A DNA stretch of 64,000 nt, taken from positions 18,572,001 through 18,636,000 of the forward strand of contig JAMPIT010000510.1 in NCBI GenBank assembly GCA_026261815.1, written 5' to 3'. How positions within the stretch are numbered: the stretch's first letter is position 1; each line of letters begins with the position of its first letter. The stretch is from Monarcha castaneiventris obscurior (Eukaryota; Chordata; Aves; Passeriformes; Monarchidae). Positions 1 to 13,742 of this stretch are shown piece after piece. The notes beneath the pieces are model-generated. The model had not been told where the DNA came from. It worked only from the letters and a program-made list of their open reading frames with translations, and ran no database searches. The position numbers were made by a program, and so were the translations under genes.

Positions 1-1734
1 GAAAAGTGTGTTATTAGAGACTGCTGGCCTAAAATTAATGTTTCATTAGATGATAACTTGGTTCTTGTGTATTAAAAGAAACTGTAGAAAAAATGCTCTT
101 CTCACACTATTCATCATTTCCAAGTATTTATCACCTTCTTTCTGTCTTCGGTGCTAGTTCATGACCATAACCATTTAGTTTCTATCTCCTTTCCAAATCT
201 ATTATAAACTTCGAGAGGGAATCAATACAAAATGCATAAAATTTCCAAGGTAAGTTATGCTAACACAGAAATTCACAGCACATATTTTCCATTTTATTCT
301 CTAATTCCCAATAATTTGCATTTATATTAATATATTGTCACCAACAACCAGCAGAATGTCTCCTCCACAGAAAAGTGCTTTTACCCTAATAATTATGTGA
401 ATATGGCAGACAGAGAAATCAAGAGGCTAATAGTTCCCCTATTTATCAACTACTGTTCTTTAGGACCTGCAACTGTCTTTATACTGAAGTTTCTGTACAC
501 TTGTGGTGTAGCCTGGATCATCCAATCTGTTATAAAAGAAGCACTGTGCAGTTTTTTTCCTGCCTGAGCACCAATGAATTCACAGCCAGAATAAACAGCT
601 AACAAGAAACACAAGACATCCTACAAAGTCCTCTTCTTCTGCAAGACAGATCAAGATGACAGAAGGGACTAGACATTCAAGGTCAAAAACGAAATTAAGC
701 TATAGAAGTAAAAGGATCAGTAAGAACTGTGGTGCTGCATTTCCACAAGCTGAAAAAAATACGCAAGTGCTAACAAAGAATTCCTTCTCTTAGGAATCAT
801 TCATACATAAAGTTATAAACGCTGTTTTATTTAACACCATAGAATGCAATATACTCACTAAAGTCTATCAACCAAAATCCCAAAGCCTAGACAGGTCACT
901 GGGGGGAAGAGGAGAAGCAATCCTTGTGGTTTGGATTTTATTGGTTTTTATTCATTTACCCGTAATTCCAACTGACTTAAAACTACTTCTTCAGAAAAAC
1001 TCCAAATTAAGCTCTTCCATCTGTTAGAATACTTAAGGTTCCTCTCCCACATCTGTTCCCTCATGTTTCACAGGGCAAGCCCAAGTTGCAGGCATTCCTT
1101 CTGCACAACACAGGTCTGCCTTTTTGTGAGAGTACACGGGTAGATACAGAACTACAGTAACAAAATCAGCCTCCAAATCTGTCCCAACCCTCCTGTACAC
1201 TTAGGCCAAATAAAGTGGTCAAGAAATTCAAGACTGAAATACATCAAAGACTGTAAGTATAGTCAAAGTATATAGACTAAAATAACAAAGACTACCTTCA
1301 TCATGATACAGGCTAAAATAATGAAAATAAAGGGGTTTATAAACAAACCCAAGAGCACAAATGCATAAAAGGTTTATATTGAGAGGTATCCAAATTATTT
1401 CCAAAATTATGACTCTTTTAGAGGAAAATACTGGAAAACAATGAAAGTACTGACTTAGCATCATAGCTGAAATAAAATTTAAGTAGTATTTGGAATTAAT
1501 GCAGCTCATTTCTGTTTGTGATTTTTAAAATTAATTTAGACCTTTTTTGAACAAGCCACTTCAAGAAAGCGGTAGAAGAAAAGGCACAAGAGCAAACAAG
1601 TTTCTCCTTCTATGCATAGAAAAGGTAAAGCCCAAAGCAAAATAAAACCCTTCCAGATATAAAATATAGTAACAGGATCATTGAACATCTTCTACAAGAA
1701 ACTTTAATCTGCAAGTGATTACTTGGTTACTAAC
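1..1734 (-). other. PDS5B: PDS5B intron 2 (partial), no further exon seen
   Basis: This AT-rich stretch lies downstream of the first coding exon on the minus strand. The donor dinucleotide GT reads at 1734-1733 on that strand. I looked for the next PDS5B coding exon, expected to begin with a conserved MVVKTF-type sequence, and did not find it, so it must lie left of the window. The short open frames here are unsupported. No recognisable repeat was seen. Confidence 0.75.
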
Positions 1735-1860
1735 CTTTAGCCTTCGCACCATCTCTTCTTTAGATATTTTATCAGAGATTTCTTTGACCCCTGGAGGATA
1801 TGTGATTTTTCCATCATTGGCTCTCGTCTTTGAATGAGCCATGATTTCACGGTTTTAAAA
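1735..1860 (-). CDS. PDS5B: PDS5B exon 2, first coding exon (N-terminal 36 codons)
   Basis: On the minus strand this exon has an acceptor (pyrimidine-rich tract ending CAG at 1863-1861), 18 bases of 5'UTR, an ATG at 1842-1840, and 36 codons ending RRLK at 1735, followed by donor GTTAGT. The peptide begins [18 protein letters not shown] and continues through [17 protein letters not shown]. This is essentially the vertebrate PDS5B (APRIN) N-terminus as I know it, with Ala where human has Thr at residue 8. PDS5B is a large nuclear HEAT-repeat protein that binds cohesin with WAPL or sororin and controls sister-chromatid cohesion. Only its N-terminal tip is here; the HEAT repeats lie left of the window. 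The gene is divergent from N4BP2L2, as in human chromosome 13. PDS5A is the paralogue, but both the match and the neighbour favour PDS5B. The open frame at 1737-1943 is a shadow in another frame. Confidence 0.95.
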
Positions 1861-4800
1861 CTGTGGAAAGAAATTAAGAAGACAATGTTGTTTAAGTAGT
1901 TCATGTTTAACCTTATCTGTCCCACTTTGACAAAAACATCCAACTAGAAATATACCAACAAAGCCATACAAACACAAGAACGACAAAATATTTTGATTGG
2001 TTTCAGTAATCTATACTGTGGGAGACAGCAATGGTTTTGATATCCAGGTAGGTTGTCCTATGGCACAATAAAGTTTTCAAGAAGTACACAACAGAAAAAA
2101 GCCAAAACTCCTCATTCTGGAATGTATTTGGTCTTCACACTAAAGAGATGCAACCAAGAAACTTACTGTACTCTATCCTATGTTTCCACCTCTTGGTAAT
2201 AATAGATCCTAGCTAACTTGGGCATTCAGACATCTGAAGTGGACTTTGTGTTCTATTTACTCTTTTGCAAAATGCAATTTCCCAAAAAACCTAAACACCA
2301 ATGCTGTTAAGTGTTACACATGACCAGTTGTAACTTGCCAATACTGCCAGATAAGCAGCAGATAGAGGATGAAATTAGAGACAGAAACAGAGCAGACCAA
2401 ATACAAAGCTTTCCTCTATGACATTAAAGCCAAGCTTTCTAGTGAAAGACTGCAGATAAGCAACAGTATCTTCTTCCTAAATTCCAACTAGGAAAACAAC
2501 TCAGTTACTTAGTTTCTCAGTCCCTTTACAGTAATGCAAATACAGACTACCATGTAATCCACTCTAAATTATGCAGAGGTTCATTGCTGTAGAGAAGGAA
2601 GCTGAACTGAAAGCTTTACTTCCATAAAAGCAATCAATACAAAAGATGGTGAAAAAATCTAGATGGCATGTGTGGGGACAATTAGGAACTTAGAAAAAGA
2701 CTGTACCAGGGCAGCTACAAATGAAGAATGAAACAAAAGAAACAAATTTCTTTGTCATTGCCTTGATATTTTTATTTATTTATCTAAAAGCATGATTGAA
2801 TTCTAGCAGTCATGACTCTACTGAACTGTGAATTCCAAGTCAGGAATTTTCTTCCTACAGACCTCCTATACAAGAATCTGTGTACACTTTGAATTTCTTG
2901 GAACTACATCATCAGGAATAAAAATCAGCCAGAATCCACAAGAAGAGATGGGCTAGCAGCACGTTCCATAACAGCCATAATTAAAACTTACTGGCCCCCA
3001 AACCAAGGTCATTCTACACTGAAGGAGAACTAATACTTGAAATATAATCATCTACCCAAACCCTCCAAAACATGTTTTGTATTCTTCAGTCTATATTTCA
3101 TGAAAACAACCAAAGTTACAGATTTGCTTCATCTTCACTAATCTTTTAACAAACAAAAAGCTAACATTGGCTTTTAATTTTTTTTTTTTTTTTGCACAGA
3201 ACATATACAGAACAGTATATTTTATTTTTGTAAATAGGGAAAATATTAGTAGAACGAACATAATCCAATTTCTTTCTCATGACGTGCAACGTACTTCAAC
3301 AGATACACGAAAGTCAACTCAGTTTCTGTCATCTTCTCTTTACCTGCAAATACCCAGCAGTGGAACAGCACTATGTACTTGAAGTTGTAGTTAAAACTGA
3401 TAATGACAAAGCTGGGAGGAAACAAAAGTCATTGACGTAACTTTTTCTAACACTAAAATATGATGTCACTTTTATCTCCATTATATTTCTTTAATGCACT
3501 GTCATGACAGTAAGTCTAGGGCTCCTCAAAAGCACACAGAAATTGTAATCGAGTTTACTCTTCTTGCTGTTTGACATAGATATTCCATTCTACTTTTCAG
3601 ATGGGATGATGTTATATATTATAGCTAAATTCATTTTAACAGCTCATCACAGCAGAAGGGAGCCTTGCTCCCCTGAATCTGAGAATGTATAAAAGCATCA
3701 GATGCTTTGTTGAACCAATCAAACTCACCAACTCAAAAAACAAGCCTAATTGTTTTTGAAAAGCATGTGACAAGCATCAAAGCCAACTCAAGGGAAAGAA
3801 CAGGAACTAAGGTAACTGAGGAACAAAACTCCATTTTCCAGTGGTAGACAGCTGTCAGATCAGATCAAATGCAGTGGAAACTTGATTAGGACATGGTGAT
3901 GTAGTCCTGTTTGGAGAACATTTTGAAATAATTCAAAGACTGAAACTCATACATTACAGTCAAGTTGAACTGCCCAGCTCATACAGCCAACTGCCACACA
4001 ACCAAGCTTTTAAGCTTCAGTGCATCCAAGGTCTGTATGAAACTGAACATCTGTATTGTGTTTATGTGCCAAGGTTTTGGTAGTGGGGGAGGCTGAAGGG
4101 ACGTCCCTATGGGAAGAGACCAGAGGCTGCTCCCATAGCAAACAGAGCCAGTTACAGACAGCTCCAAAATGGACTCATCTGTTGACAAAGTTGAGCCACC
4201 AGTGACACTGGTAGTGCCTCTGTGATAACATATTTAAGAACTGACAAAAAAAATGCTGCACAGCAGTTACAAGGAAGAAAAGTGAGAAAAACATGAAACA
4301 ACCCTGCAGACACCAAGGTGAGTGAGGAATGAAAGCAATCTCCCCGCATTTATCTTGACCCATGAGCTTTTTCATCTTATTTCCTTCAGTGTTCCATTAA
4401 GCAAGAAGAACGAGAGAGCAGCAGTGCTAGCACCTAGCAGCCAGCCAAGGTTACAGACAGGGATGTGCACAGCTTATCCTCTCAGAAGTATAGAAAAAAC
4501 TAAATAGGACTTAATTTCCTGTAGAATTAATACATCTAGTCTTACAGGGTCAAAAATAATTTTAACAGGGTTCTATGAAATGGCCTATTACTTAGAACAT
4601 AAGGGATAAAGAATTATAAACCTTCTGAACTGCCTATAAAATACAAATTTGCAGCTCACTACCTAAAGTTTCTTAGGATTAATGGTAAGCTTTACTGAGA
4701 GAAACAAAAACCTTTCAAAGAAACAGCAGAAAACAAAACCTATCACTCAGAAAAGAGAAAATTCAATGCTAAGCAATCCCCTTGTACAACAGCTATAACT

Positions 4801-5417
4801 TCAACTATTACCTAAATAAAACTTAGTTTGTTACATTCCACTGCTAGAAGTTCCTGTTCTTCTGGACTGCCAGTATAACTGTGCATACCTAGCTTTATCA
4901 AAATAATCTGTGTTGAACACTAGTAGAATCTAGGATTTTATTGGGAGGGGGTGTGGGGAGGAGGGAGGGGTGTTTTGGTGATTCTAGCCATCATGAAAGT
5001 CTCTGTGACTTCACGTTACAGATACATCAGCTGTTTTAGTGAACTGCCATGGAAAAAGAAGAGAGTAACAGCTAAGAACAACAGCCTCAAGGCCAACTGT
5101 ATCTAAAACATATTGAAAATGAAAATCCATAGGCCAGTGATGTGATACTCAACAATTGAATTTCAAAAAGCTTTTAAAAGTAATTTTTAAAGATTCTGTG
5201 TATTGCAAAAGAACACTCTGTAAGATGACAAGCATTTTGAAATAGTGTTGAAAAGAAAGAAGCAAATTCTTTGAAGGCTTCTTTGAGATTCAACAAAGAC
5301 AGCTGACAGGTTTTTTTGGTGGTTTTTTAGAAATTTTAGAAGTTCTCCACTATGTTTTCAGAAATCCAGTATTATTCCATATACACAATCAGAAGGGAAA
5401 GAAAAGGAAACTCTTAC

Positions 5418-5812
5418 AAGAAGAGGCTGAGGGAGCTGGGGTTGTTAGGCTTGGAGGAGAGGGCACTCAGGGGGGACCTTACTGCGCTCTACCACTACCT
5501 GAAAAAAAGGTGTGGGGAGGTGGGGATCAGCCTCTTCTCTCAGGTATTGAGAGAGAACACAAGAGGATATGGCCTCAAGTTGCATTAGGGGAGGTTTAGA
5601 TTTCATGTTAGGAAAAATTGCATCACCAGAACGATGATCAGGCATTGAAACAGGCTGCCCAGGGAAGTGGTAGAATCACCATCCCTTGAAGTGTTCCAAA
5701 GGTACGTGGATGTAGCACTTAGGGACATGGTTTAGTGGACAACACAGTGGTTCTGGGTTAACAGTTGGACTCAATGATCTTACAGGTCTTTTTCAACTTT
5801 AATGATTCTATG
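5418..5812 (+). repeat. CR1 LINE 3' fragment
   Basis: The sequence runs from the familiar AGGCTGAGGGAGCTGGGG block, through GGCTGCCCAGGGAAGTGG, to a TTCAACTTTAATGATTCTATG end, so the 3' end is on the right (plus orientation). The copy is 5'-truncated, as CR1 copies usually are. It appears to be the same family as the copy at 55.25 kb. Open frames within it are repeat-derived. Confidence 0.9.
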
Positions 5813-8800
5813 AAAAAGGAAAATGTTCAGATAAATGCCTTTTTGAAGGCAAGAAAACACTTCAGACAATGAAATGCTTTGCACCATGCAGAATGCAAGA
5901 ACAAACTGAACATTAAGATGTGCACTGTTTCTGCTGTTATATGAGGACAAAGAAGGGAGACAGATGTCACAAGAAACCTGAACAAGTATATAACAAACAA
6001 ATTCCAGTCCTAATACATAGGAATAAAAAGCATGATTCAATCAGGCTTTGGTTGCTTCAGTTATGTTAAACAGTACTGTAAGTTAAGTCTTCAAAAACTA
6101 TGAAGAAAAAAAATCCTATTTTAAGCCAATAGAGCATTTAAAACACAAACTCTACTCTTTGTACACGAGGAGATGATACAGTAAGACTGAAGATGTCTAG
6201 GTTCTGCTTCTTTCAACACAGAAGCACCACTGCAATTATAACTTCAAAGAGCTGAAGTCAGGAACCAAGAGCAAATCTGTAGCAGTACATTGAAAAAGAA
6301 TATTTATAAAATAGCATGACAAATTAAAAACTAAGTTATAAGGGAGGTGGGGTGGAAGAAAGTAGTACAGAGAAAAGAAAGAAAGGTGACAAAACACATA
6401 TCCACTGTACAACGACAACAGGAGAACTAAAGCATGGGGGGAAAAAGTGGAAGTTGCATTTACTGGGCATTAGACTAGGATGGATTAAAAAGTCATTCAC
6501 TTCTTGTGACAAAAATCAAAAGATCATGTTTAATGTAAAATTATGATTATCAGCCAGACCACAAATGGGTACAATAAATTAATGTAAACATAGTTAATTA
6601 GTAATAAGTGCCACTGCCAAAATTTGGTCAAACTCAATTAAATAAACTACACACGAGTTCTGTCCATAATCAGTAGCATCCAATAGCTACACAGTTCCAG
6701 CTAAATCTACTGGACATTATATTATTCAAACATTCGGATGTTTTCTATATAGGAGATAACGTCATGATTAGCTTAACTTCACAAGCACTACTTGCTCAAT
6801 ACTGTAAAATACAGATTGTGATTATGCAAATTAAACATGGATTGATATCTTGCATATTAAATACCTATGCAAATATACTTCATAGGTCAATAAATATCAT
6901 TACAGGATGTTAAGTCAATAATCTAAAAGGAGGACTTAAACCACACTCCATTTAATTGTATTTTGTTTGGTTGACAGTTTACATTGCCTACGGTGGTTTA
7001 ATTAACTGCACTAATCATTAAGCAAACTGTGCCTTAACATACATGAAGTCATCATGTGTCAACAGTGACTTTCCAGGGATCTATACATGTGTTTAAATCC
7101 TCATCCTTCAGATAGTTTTGTAGAAATCTTGCCCAAATGATGAAGCAAACCTTAGCAAATCAACCCCATATTCCTTTCAATTCTGTCTCCTGCCTTACTA
7201 TCGCCTTCTCTTTAAAATCCAGAATCCAAACGTGAGGACTTAGGAGATCATCAGAAACAGTGATCGACTTAGAAAACTCCATCATCATTATTATTTTTCA
7301 GCACTTTCACTGAAAATACATAATTATTTACACAGCTATTCTTGATATAATTTTTTAATTATGTGTATAAAATCTAAGAAAGTATACATCAAATTTATGT
7401 AGGCTAATATATATACTTCTAAACCTATGTTTGCAAGACATTTTTCAATGTGCCACTGAGAATAACACTTTCTTCACGTTCACAAAGGTATTAGAAGCTC
7501 AAGTGAGTTTAGTAAGAGGTTGGCATGGAAAAAATTTTCAAAGTGTAAAGAACTAAATATATGTGTTTCCACAGTTCGTATCATTCCAACAAGGAAGCGT
7601 AGCCAAGAAAAGGACTGGCAAATATTCATCAACACTTTCTCCACAACCAAGCAGGATAACCAGTGGCCTCTCGCTGTCACAGGCCATTCCATCAACAATA
7701 CAAGAAGAGTTTAGAAGATGCAAAAACATTTTCCTAAATTGTCTCGTGGGGTACTGCAAGGAAGTAAAATCTTTTCCATCTCATAAATCACAATATAGAT
7801 TTCACTCCAAAGCTCTATTTCTTTTTCAACATGCGGTTTGTAATTTTTTTTATTTTTGCACCCTCAGTAGGTAACATCCTTGTATGAATTAATATAAGCC
7901 ATGACAAATACTTGGAGATCACTAACTTTGTTTCAACAAAGCAGGACGTATGAAAAAAATTGTCTAGATGTAATTTCCTCAAAAGATGCAACAAGATATC
8001 ATTAAGAGATTACTCAGCAACTCAGAGAAGTGGAAGAGGCAGGCATCTTTCTACTTCATCAGTATTATTAATAAAACACAAATAATGTAACAATTTAAGT
8101 CATTTACAGAAATTCTTTACATCCTGGTAAATTCCTGCTGGCGTATAGCTCATTGACAACAATTGATCAAGGCGAGAAGTGACATAGGTATTAAAGACTT
8201 GCATTATCCAACTTCCACTAAACTAAATCTATTTCCATAACATACCTACTCCTAGGGAGTTTTAACTTGGCTATAAAAAGCCACTCCAAGCTGAAATTCG
8301 TCAGTTTTCTGCTGCTGAATAAAATAGAAAACTTCAGAGTGTTGGACCAAGGGTGCTTGTGTAAATCCAGGTCATCTTTCATACTGATTCAGGTAAAATG
8401 CCTAGACTAATACTTTCCATTTTCTTTTAGAAATGTATCATGTTATACTGTTTACTTAACTATCATTAACTCAAGATACTAGCATAATCCATAATATCAA
8501 TAAAATGCTAGTTTCCCATTTCTGTAAGGCAGCATAGTAAGGACTGATACAGGAAGAATTTACAGAAACTGCTAATTAAATGTCTTCTGGAATGAAGACC
8601 CAGATTATAAAGTAAAAGTAACACTCTCAGTCCAACAAATGACACAGAAAGTACTGGGTTTCACTACAGAACGCCATTAATGGCAGATCTTTGACAGTCA
8701 ATACAGAAGTAATAATACCTGTTTAAATTAGGAAATACTTTTTTGAACTTACACTAGAAAATACAGCAAAGTACATTAACTTTCTTTATCAATGTATTAA

Positions 8801-9683
8801 GTAAGGACTTTGTGGAAAATTAAAAATGTGCAGGTGGTAACTGTGCAAGAAGAGACATCATCACAATGTCCAGAGGATTTGGAGGATTCAGGAAAAGAAC
8901 AAAGAAGAAAACATTGAGACATGATACCAAAATCAGCACATGCACGCTAAAGGGCCTCAAGCAACTTAAACAGAGTAGCAAATGATCCCAGGCAAGTCCC
9001 CATTTCCACTGGTTAAGATTTTTTTCAAACTTCATTAAAGAAAGCCTCCCAAAGATTTAGCAAGTATTCAGTACCAACTTATCTCAGCACACAGCTCTCT
9101 CCAGTGGTGTTGCAGACACTTGCAGCTTCCACAAAAACTTAAGTGACCCAACCTTAAGTTTCAGCATTTTTCCAGATGTTACTGTCGTCATCTTTCTTTA
9201 ATAAAACTGCCTCTTTTTTTGTGCCATTTATGAAACAGCATTTTCACTGAAACACACTCAGTTAAAAAAAAAAATTAGAAACTATATAAAAGAATTCACC
9301 ATTAAACCATTCAACAACCTAAGGAAAAATAAAACTTACTTATTATTGTGGGATCTCTGCTTTCACACTTCTACTCAAGAGTAAGTAAAAGGGACTGTAG
9401 GAATTAAAATGTCTTATTTCTGTGCATGGCTGCAGGAAAAGAAATTACAAAGAGATAAAAACTGGAAGGCAATGGTAAAAGAATCTGACAGAGAAAGAAG
9501 AGTGTAGGCTGACTAAATATGATTTTAATAAAATAGACATCTGCAATATATTTGTCAGTTAACCAAGTACTAGGGAAAACATTCCTTAGGTGGTCACATT
9601 ATGCAACCATACCATACAAAATCTGAAGAAAATATGACCAGTCCTCAGTGTTCCAACAGAAGTGATTTGGTGATGTACACAAC

Positions 9684-9780
9684 TCCAACAGGGGGGGTCA
9701 CAGGCAAAGTCGACGCCGAAGGAGCAAAATTAAGACTTAAGCTTTTGTACCCTTGACTGGGGTGCAAGAGAAGTTTTTAT
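9684..9780. other. Unassigned CpG-bearing patch in AT-rich intron
   Basis: A seven-G run is followed by a short segment with several CpGs (GTCGACGCCGAAGG at about 9708-9721) inside otherwise CpG-poor intron DNA. I do not recognise a family. It could be the edge of a decayed insertion or an enhancer. Confidence 0.25.
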
Positions 9781-10804
9781 ACTACTAAGTGAATTGAAAT
9801 AATCACTTAGTGAAGTTGTAAGTAGGAATTAGAGCCCTCAAAACAGGACAGTGCTACCACAAAGACCAGGAAATAGAGAAATAAACATAGAATTTAAGCC
9901 AAACTGAGATACCCACTTTAAAAAAAAAAGGAAAGAAATTGCACTTCAGTAGCTAGAATCAAAAAGGAAAAAGTACTGCGGTATAGTAATGACTGAAGAA
10001 AAAAAGTTACTGAAGTATCCTATAAAGTCATTGAATACCCATTTCCAAAGAAATGACAGGTAAAACTTTCCTGTGACAACTGGTAACAGGTATCTTTAAT
10101 CAGAAGCTACTCTGTCTAAACTTAAGAACGTCACATTTTCAAATCAAAGTAACTGCACAGGCACCATCCAAGAATTCATGAACCACTGTGGAATGCAAAG
10201 CTTTCTACAGGTATTTAAAAATTAAGGTGCACTACCCTTCAATTAAAAAACTTAAACTAACTTTAAAAATTTAGGTATACTGCAAGAAAATAAAGGCAGC
10301 ACTCTCATTAATAATGCACAGCAAAAAAAACTAATAATACCATCACCTGAGCTGCATTAGATTGATATGAGTAATAGTTTAAGAAAAAATCTGCATGCCC
10401 AAGTCAGAATTTCAAAAACAGGGATAAATGTAACTTCTAGGCTTATCATATTACCCTGGGACAATTTATGTTTGATTCATCTGTGATAAAACAATTAGCA
10501 CTTTCCTTGCACCAAATATCATTTATTATGGAAGCATTAAATTGGAAATCATAGACGGATATAGAGATGGATGAGATTGTCATTCAGTAAAACACTGAAA
10601 GAAAAGTTTAGAGAAACAGAAATGTTTGCAAATATAAAGACTGCATATGAACATCTAAACAAGAATATAACTCTAACTCAGAAAAAAAAATCAGCTATAG
10701 GAGGAAAACAACAGGGGTCTAAAGAGGGGTCCAATGCCTAGGTCCAAGTATAGTCTCATGGTGATTTTTCTATTCAGCATTAATTCTAGGACAAGATACT
10801 TCAA

Positions 10805-10953
10805 GAACCTCCTCTCCCCACTGAAGATACTCAGGCACTATTTGGACGCAATCCTGTGCCATGTGATCTAGGATGACCCTGCTTAACAGAGGGCTTGGAC
10901 CAGGTGACCCACTGTGGTCCCTTCTAACCTGCCCCGTCCTGTGATTCTGTGGA
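10805..10953 (+). repeat. CR1 LINE 3' end, short fragment
   Basis: About 150 bases match the last part of CR1. They include a GGACGCAATCCTGTGCCATG-like block, a TGGACCAGGTGACCC block, a GGTCCCTTCTAACC block and a terminal GATTCTGTG. The orientation is plus. The overlapping minus-strand open frame (10770-11180) is a by-product of the repeat and not a gene. Confidence 0.85.
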
Positions 10954-12013
10954 ACAAACAAACTCAGCCCCACAAAACCAAAACCTCCACAGCTAACACC
11001 CATTTTAAGGTACTGGCAAGAACTTGCTTGGAATACTATGAGCAAATACCAGCACCTATCATCCAGATAATTTAAACTGGAAGAAGTGCACATGGAGTCT
11101 ATGACATGAGGACAGCACATACAGGCGACAAGAAGAGACTGCAAGGAGGGTAAGTAGAAGAGAGGCAGAAACCACCACAAATCCCAGAAATACTAGGAGA
11201 TCCCACCCAAAGAAAAGAACCACCATAAGACAAAAGTTCAAAGATAAATAGCTCAATGAAGAAAAACTGATCATGAGAGGCAGACTTCTAGTTTTTAAAT
11301 TAAAATTTAAGAATTACTTTCTTGTCAGTAACTGAAGCAAAATGTCCAAACAGAATATGGTACAACGTGATCAATATGCAGAGATTAATACCTTGCTTTC
11401 ATATGGTACGTGAATAGTTATTTGAAAAGTAGACCCTGAAGTCCACAAAACATTCTTTTTCCAGCATCACCAGAAACACTGGAAGTTCTTAAGCTGGTAC
11501 TTGAAGAGAAGAACTGACAACCAGCCCAGGTATCAAAATTCAGTAACAATATTACTGGTTTATGATCATAATACTGACACAGCCCTCTTTTAGCAGGGAA
11601 GTTACTTTAAGGTTTAGTGAGGCAGGAATTATTTGTTTCCTTTCTCCAACTGCCAGAAAAGAATGGGGGAAAAGAGGCAGGAATTATTCTTTTCCTTTAC
11701 ATTAACCAGTTTCAAAACAGAGTGACAAAAAGCAGTCACAGAAACTCAGATATCCTGCATTACATAATTTCAAATGACTAGCAGCTGTAGTACTCACACA
11801 AGGGGAGAAAAAAACCCATGCAAGACTGGCATGGAAGCCATGAGGAAAATAAGGGGAACATAACAGGAAGCAGAAGACAACTACAACACAAAGACATGAG
11901 GCACAAATCAAGTTTAATCTCTGTGTTGCCCCTCGGGAGGAAACAACACTTGGTATTATTTTAGTGTACCATTTACTTGGCTAAGAATGCTTTATTGAGT
12001 CTAACCATGAAAC

Positions 12014-12112
12014 TTTGTTGGTTTTTTGTTTTGTTTGGGGGGTTTTTGGTAGGAATTAAAATTAAACACCCCATCACCCCCCAAGAAAAAAAAAACCCCA
12101 ACACTAAGAATA
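12014..12112. repeat. GT-rich then AC-rich low-complexity pair
   Basis: A GT-rich tract (about 12016-12051) made of G and T runs is followed about 15 bases later by an A/C-rich tract (about 12064-12112). The second is a rough reverse complement of the first, so the pair could fold as an imperfect hairpin in the intron transcript. Confidence 0.5.
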
Positions 12113-13011
12113 CTCAAAAAACCAAAATACAATACTAACAATAAATAAGCAACTAAAATAAAAAAAGAAAAGAAATTGAGAATACTATTATGCTACTAGA
12201 AGGAAAAAGACATTTTCTAAAATTTCACCATGGTCAATCAATATAAAGGTGTTTTTGTAACAAGTCAGAATTTATATCCTAAATGAGATGCCCTTCCATG
12301 CCTAACTTTGCATATAATTTTAAAAAATACAAAATTATATGCTTTACATCCTACTGCAAATTATTTGATACAGAATTACTAAAGATCAAACAAAGAATGC
12401 TAGTGGGATGGACTGAACTGTGAAAAGAAAGCATGGGTATTGAACTGCAAAGTCGGATGCTGTTCTAAACAACAGTGCATCCACTCCTAGTCAATACGAA
12501 TTATAAACACAAACTTATAACTGCCAATAGCAATCTTAGTACCAAAACCACATTCACCTGGGTTTTTTACAAATAGAAACTGTCTACCCAGATGGCTTCT
12601 ATCAGCTCAGCTTTTCTTCCCAGCTAAAACAGTTTATTTTGCTTTTTGCAAAACTGACAGAAAAGCAGACTGAAAAAACAACTGTGTCCTCAAAGACAGA
12701 GAAAGAACCCGTAACTGATCACAAAGTACCAATCAGATGAAGACACACTGCAAACAGGTGAACTAAGTGCATTGTAAGACCACAAGGACCAGCAGCAGTT
12801 TCGGAATCTAGTCACCTATCATCATATATGAATATACCAGTAAGATCACTTAAAAAAAAAAAGCTGAAGATTCTTTTAATATTTAAGTCTTAACCTACCT
12901 TTGACACTTATCTCAACACTGGACCAACATGTAAGTTCTCTGCCAATAATATATTGACTCCTGTAACTTTTTCTAATACCCTTACAATTGTTTAGCCCTA
13001 TAGGGCTCAAT

Positions 13012-13335
13012 TTTCACTGAATGGTTGAGGTTGGAAGGGACCCCTGGAGGTCACCTGGTCAAATCTCCCTGCTGAAGAAGGGTTGCCTAAAGCCGGTTTG
13101 CCAAGGAGTGCATCCAGATGGTTTTTGAGGATCTCCCAGGATTGTGACTTCGCAAAATCCCAGAGCAACCTGTGCTGGTTGTTGATTACTGTCACAGTGA
13201 AAACATTCAGAAGGACCCTCTTGTGTTCCAGTTTGTGCACATTGCCTCTGGGTCTATTACTGGGCACCATTGAGTGAAGTCTGTCTCTACCTTCTTTGTA
13301 AGCTACTTTCAGAAATTTACATACATCAGTACATT
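13012..13335 (-). repeat. CR1 LINE 3' fragment
   Basis: This copy starts with the reversed CR1 3' end (GGTTGAGGTTGGAAGGGACC) and runs back into the body with TGGTTTTTGAGGATCTCCCAGG, so it is in minus orientation. It lies about 150 bases from an oppositely oriented copy at 13480. The 119-codon and 64-codon open frames over it are repeat-derived. Confidence 0.9.
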
Positions 13336-13479
13336 TTAATCCTGGTTTTGGTATAAACAGGAGCATATGTACAGCTATGTCAACTTTCTTGATAGTAAAT
13401 TTCCAAACTCTGGTTTGTTTTCTGTTTTGAGGTTCATGTTTAATATTTAGTTATCCTTCAGTTGCAGCTCATCACTCAC

Positions 13480-13742
13480 ATTAGGGCACAAGGAGATGGA
13501 ATGAAGCTGCATTGGAGGAAGTTCAGACTGGACTCAAGGAAAAGGTTCTTCACTGACAGGTGGTCGGTCAGTGGTACAGGCTTCCCCAGGGAAGCGGCCC
13601 TGGCACCAAACCTGTTCAAGGAATGTCTAGACAACACTCTTAATTATACCATTTAGTTTTAGGTAATCCTGTGTGAAGCAGGGAGTCGGACTTCATGACC
13701 CTTATGAGTTCCTCCCAGCTTGAGAATTTCTATGGTTCTATG
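13480..13742 (+). repeat. CR1 LINE 3' fragment
   Basis: Recognisable blocks are AGGAAAAGGTTCTTCACTGA, CAGGCTTCCCCAGGGAAG, a GGACTTCATGACCC block and a terminal TCTATGGTTCTATG. The orientation is plus, tail to the right. It forms an inverted pair with the copy ending near 13335. Confidence 0.9.

Noticed and set aside
1737..1943. 68-codon minus-strand frame near the left end
   Set aside because: A different frame of the PDS5B first coding exon running into its intron; the PDS5B frame matches the known protein.
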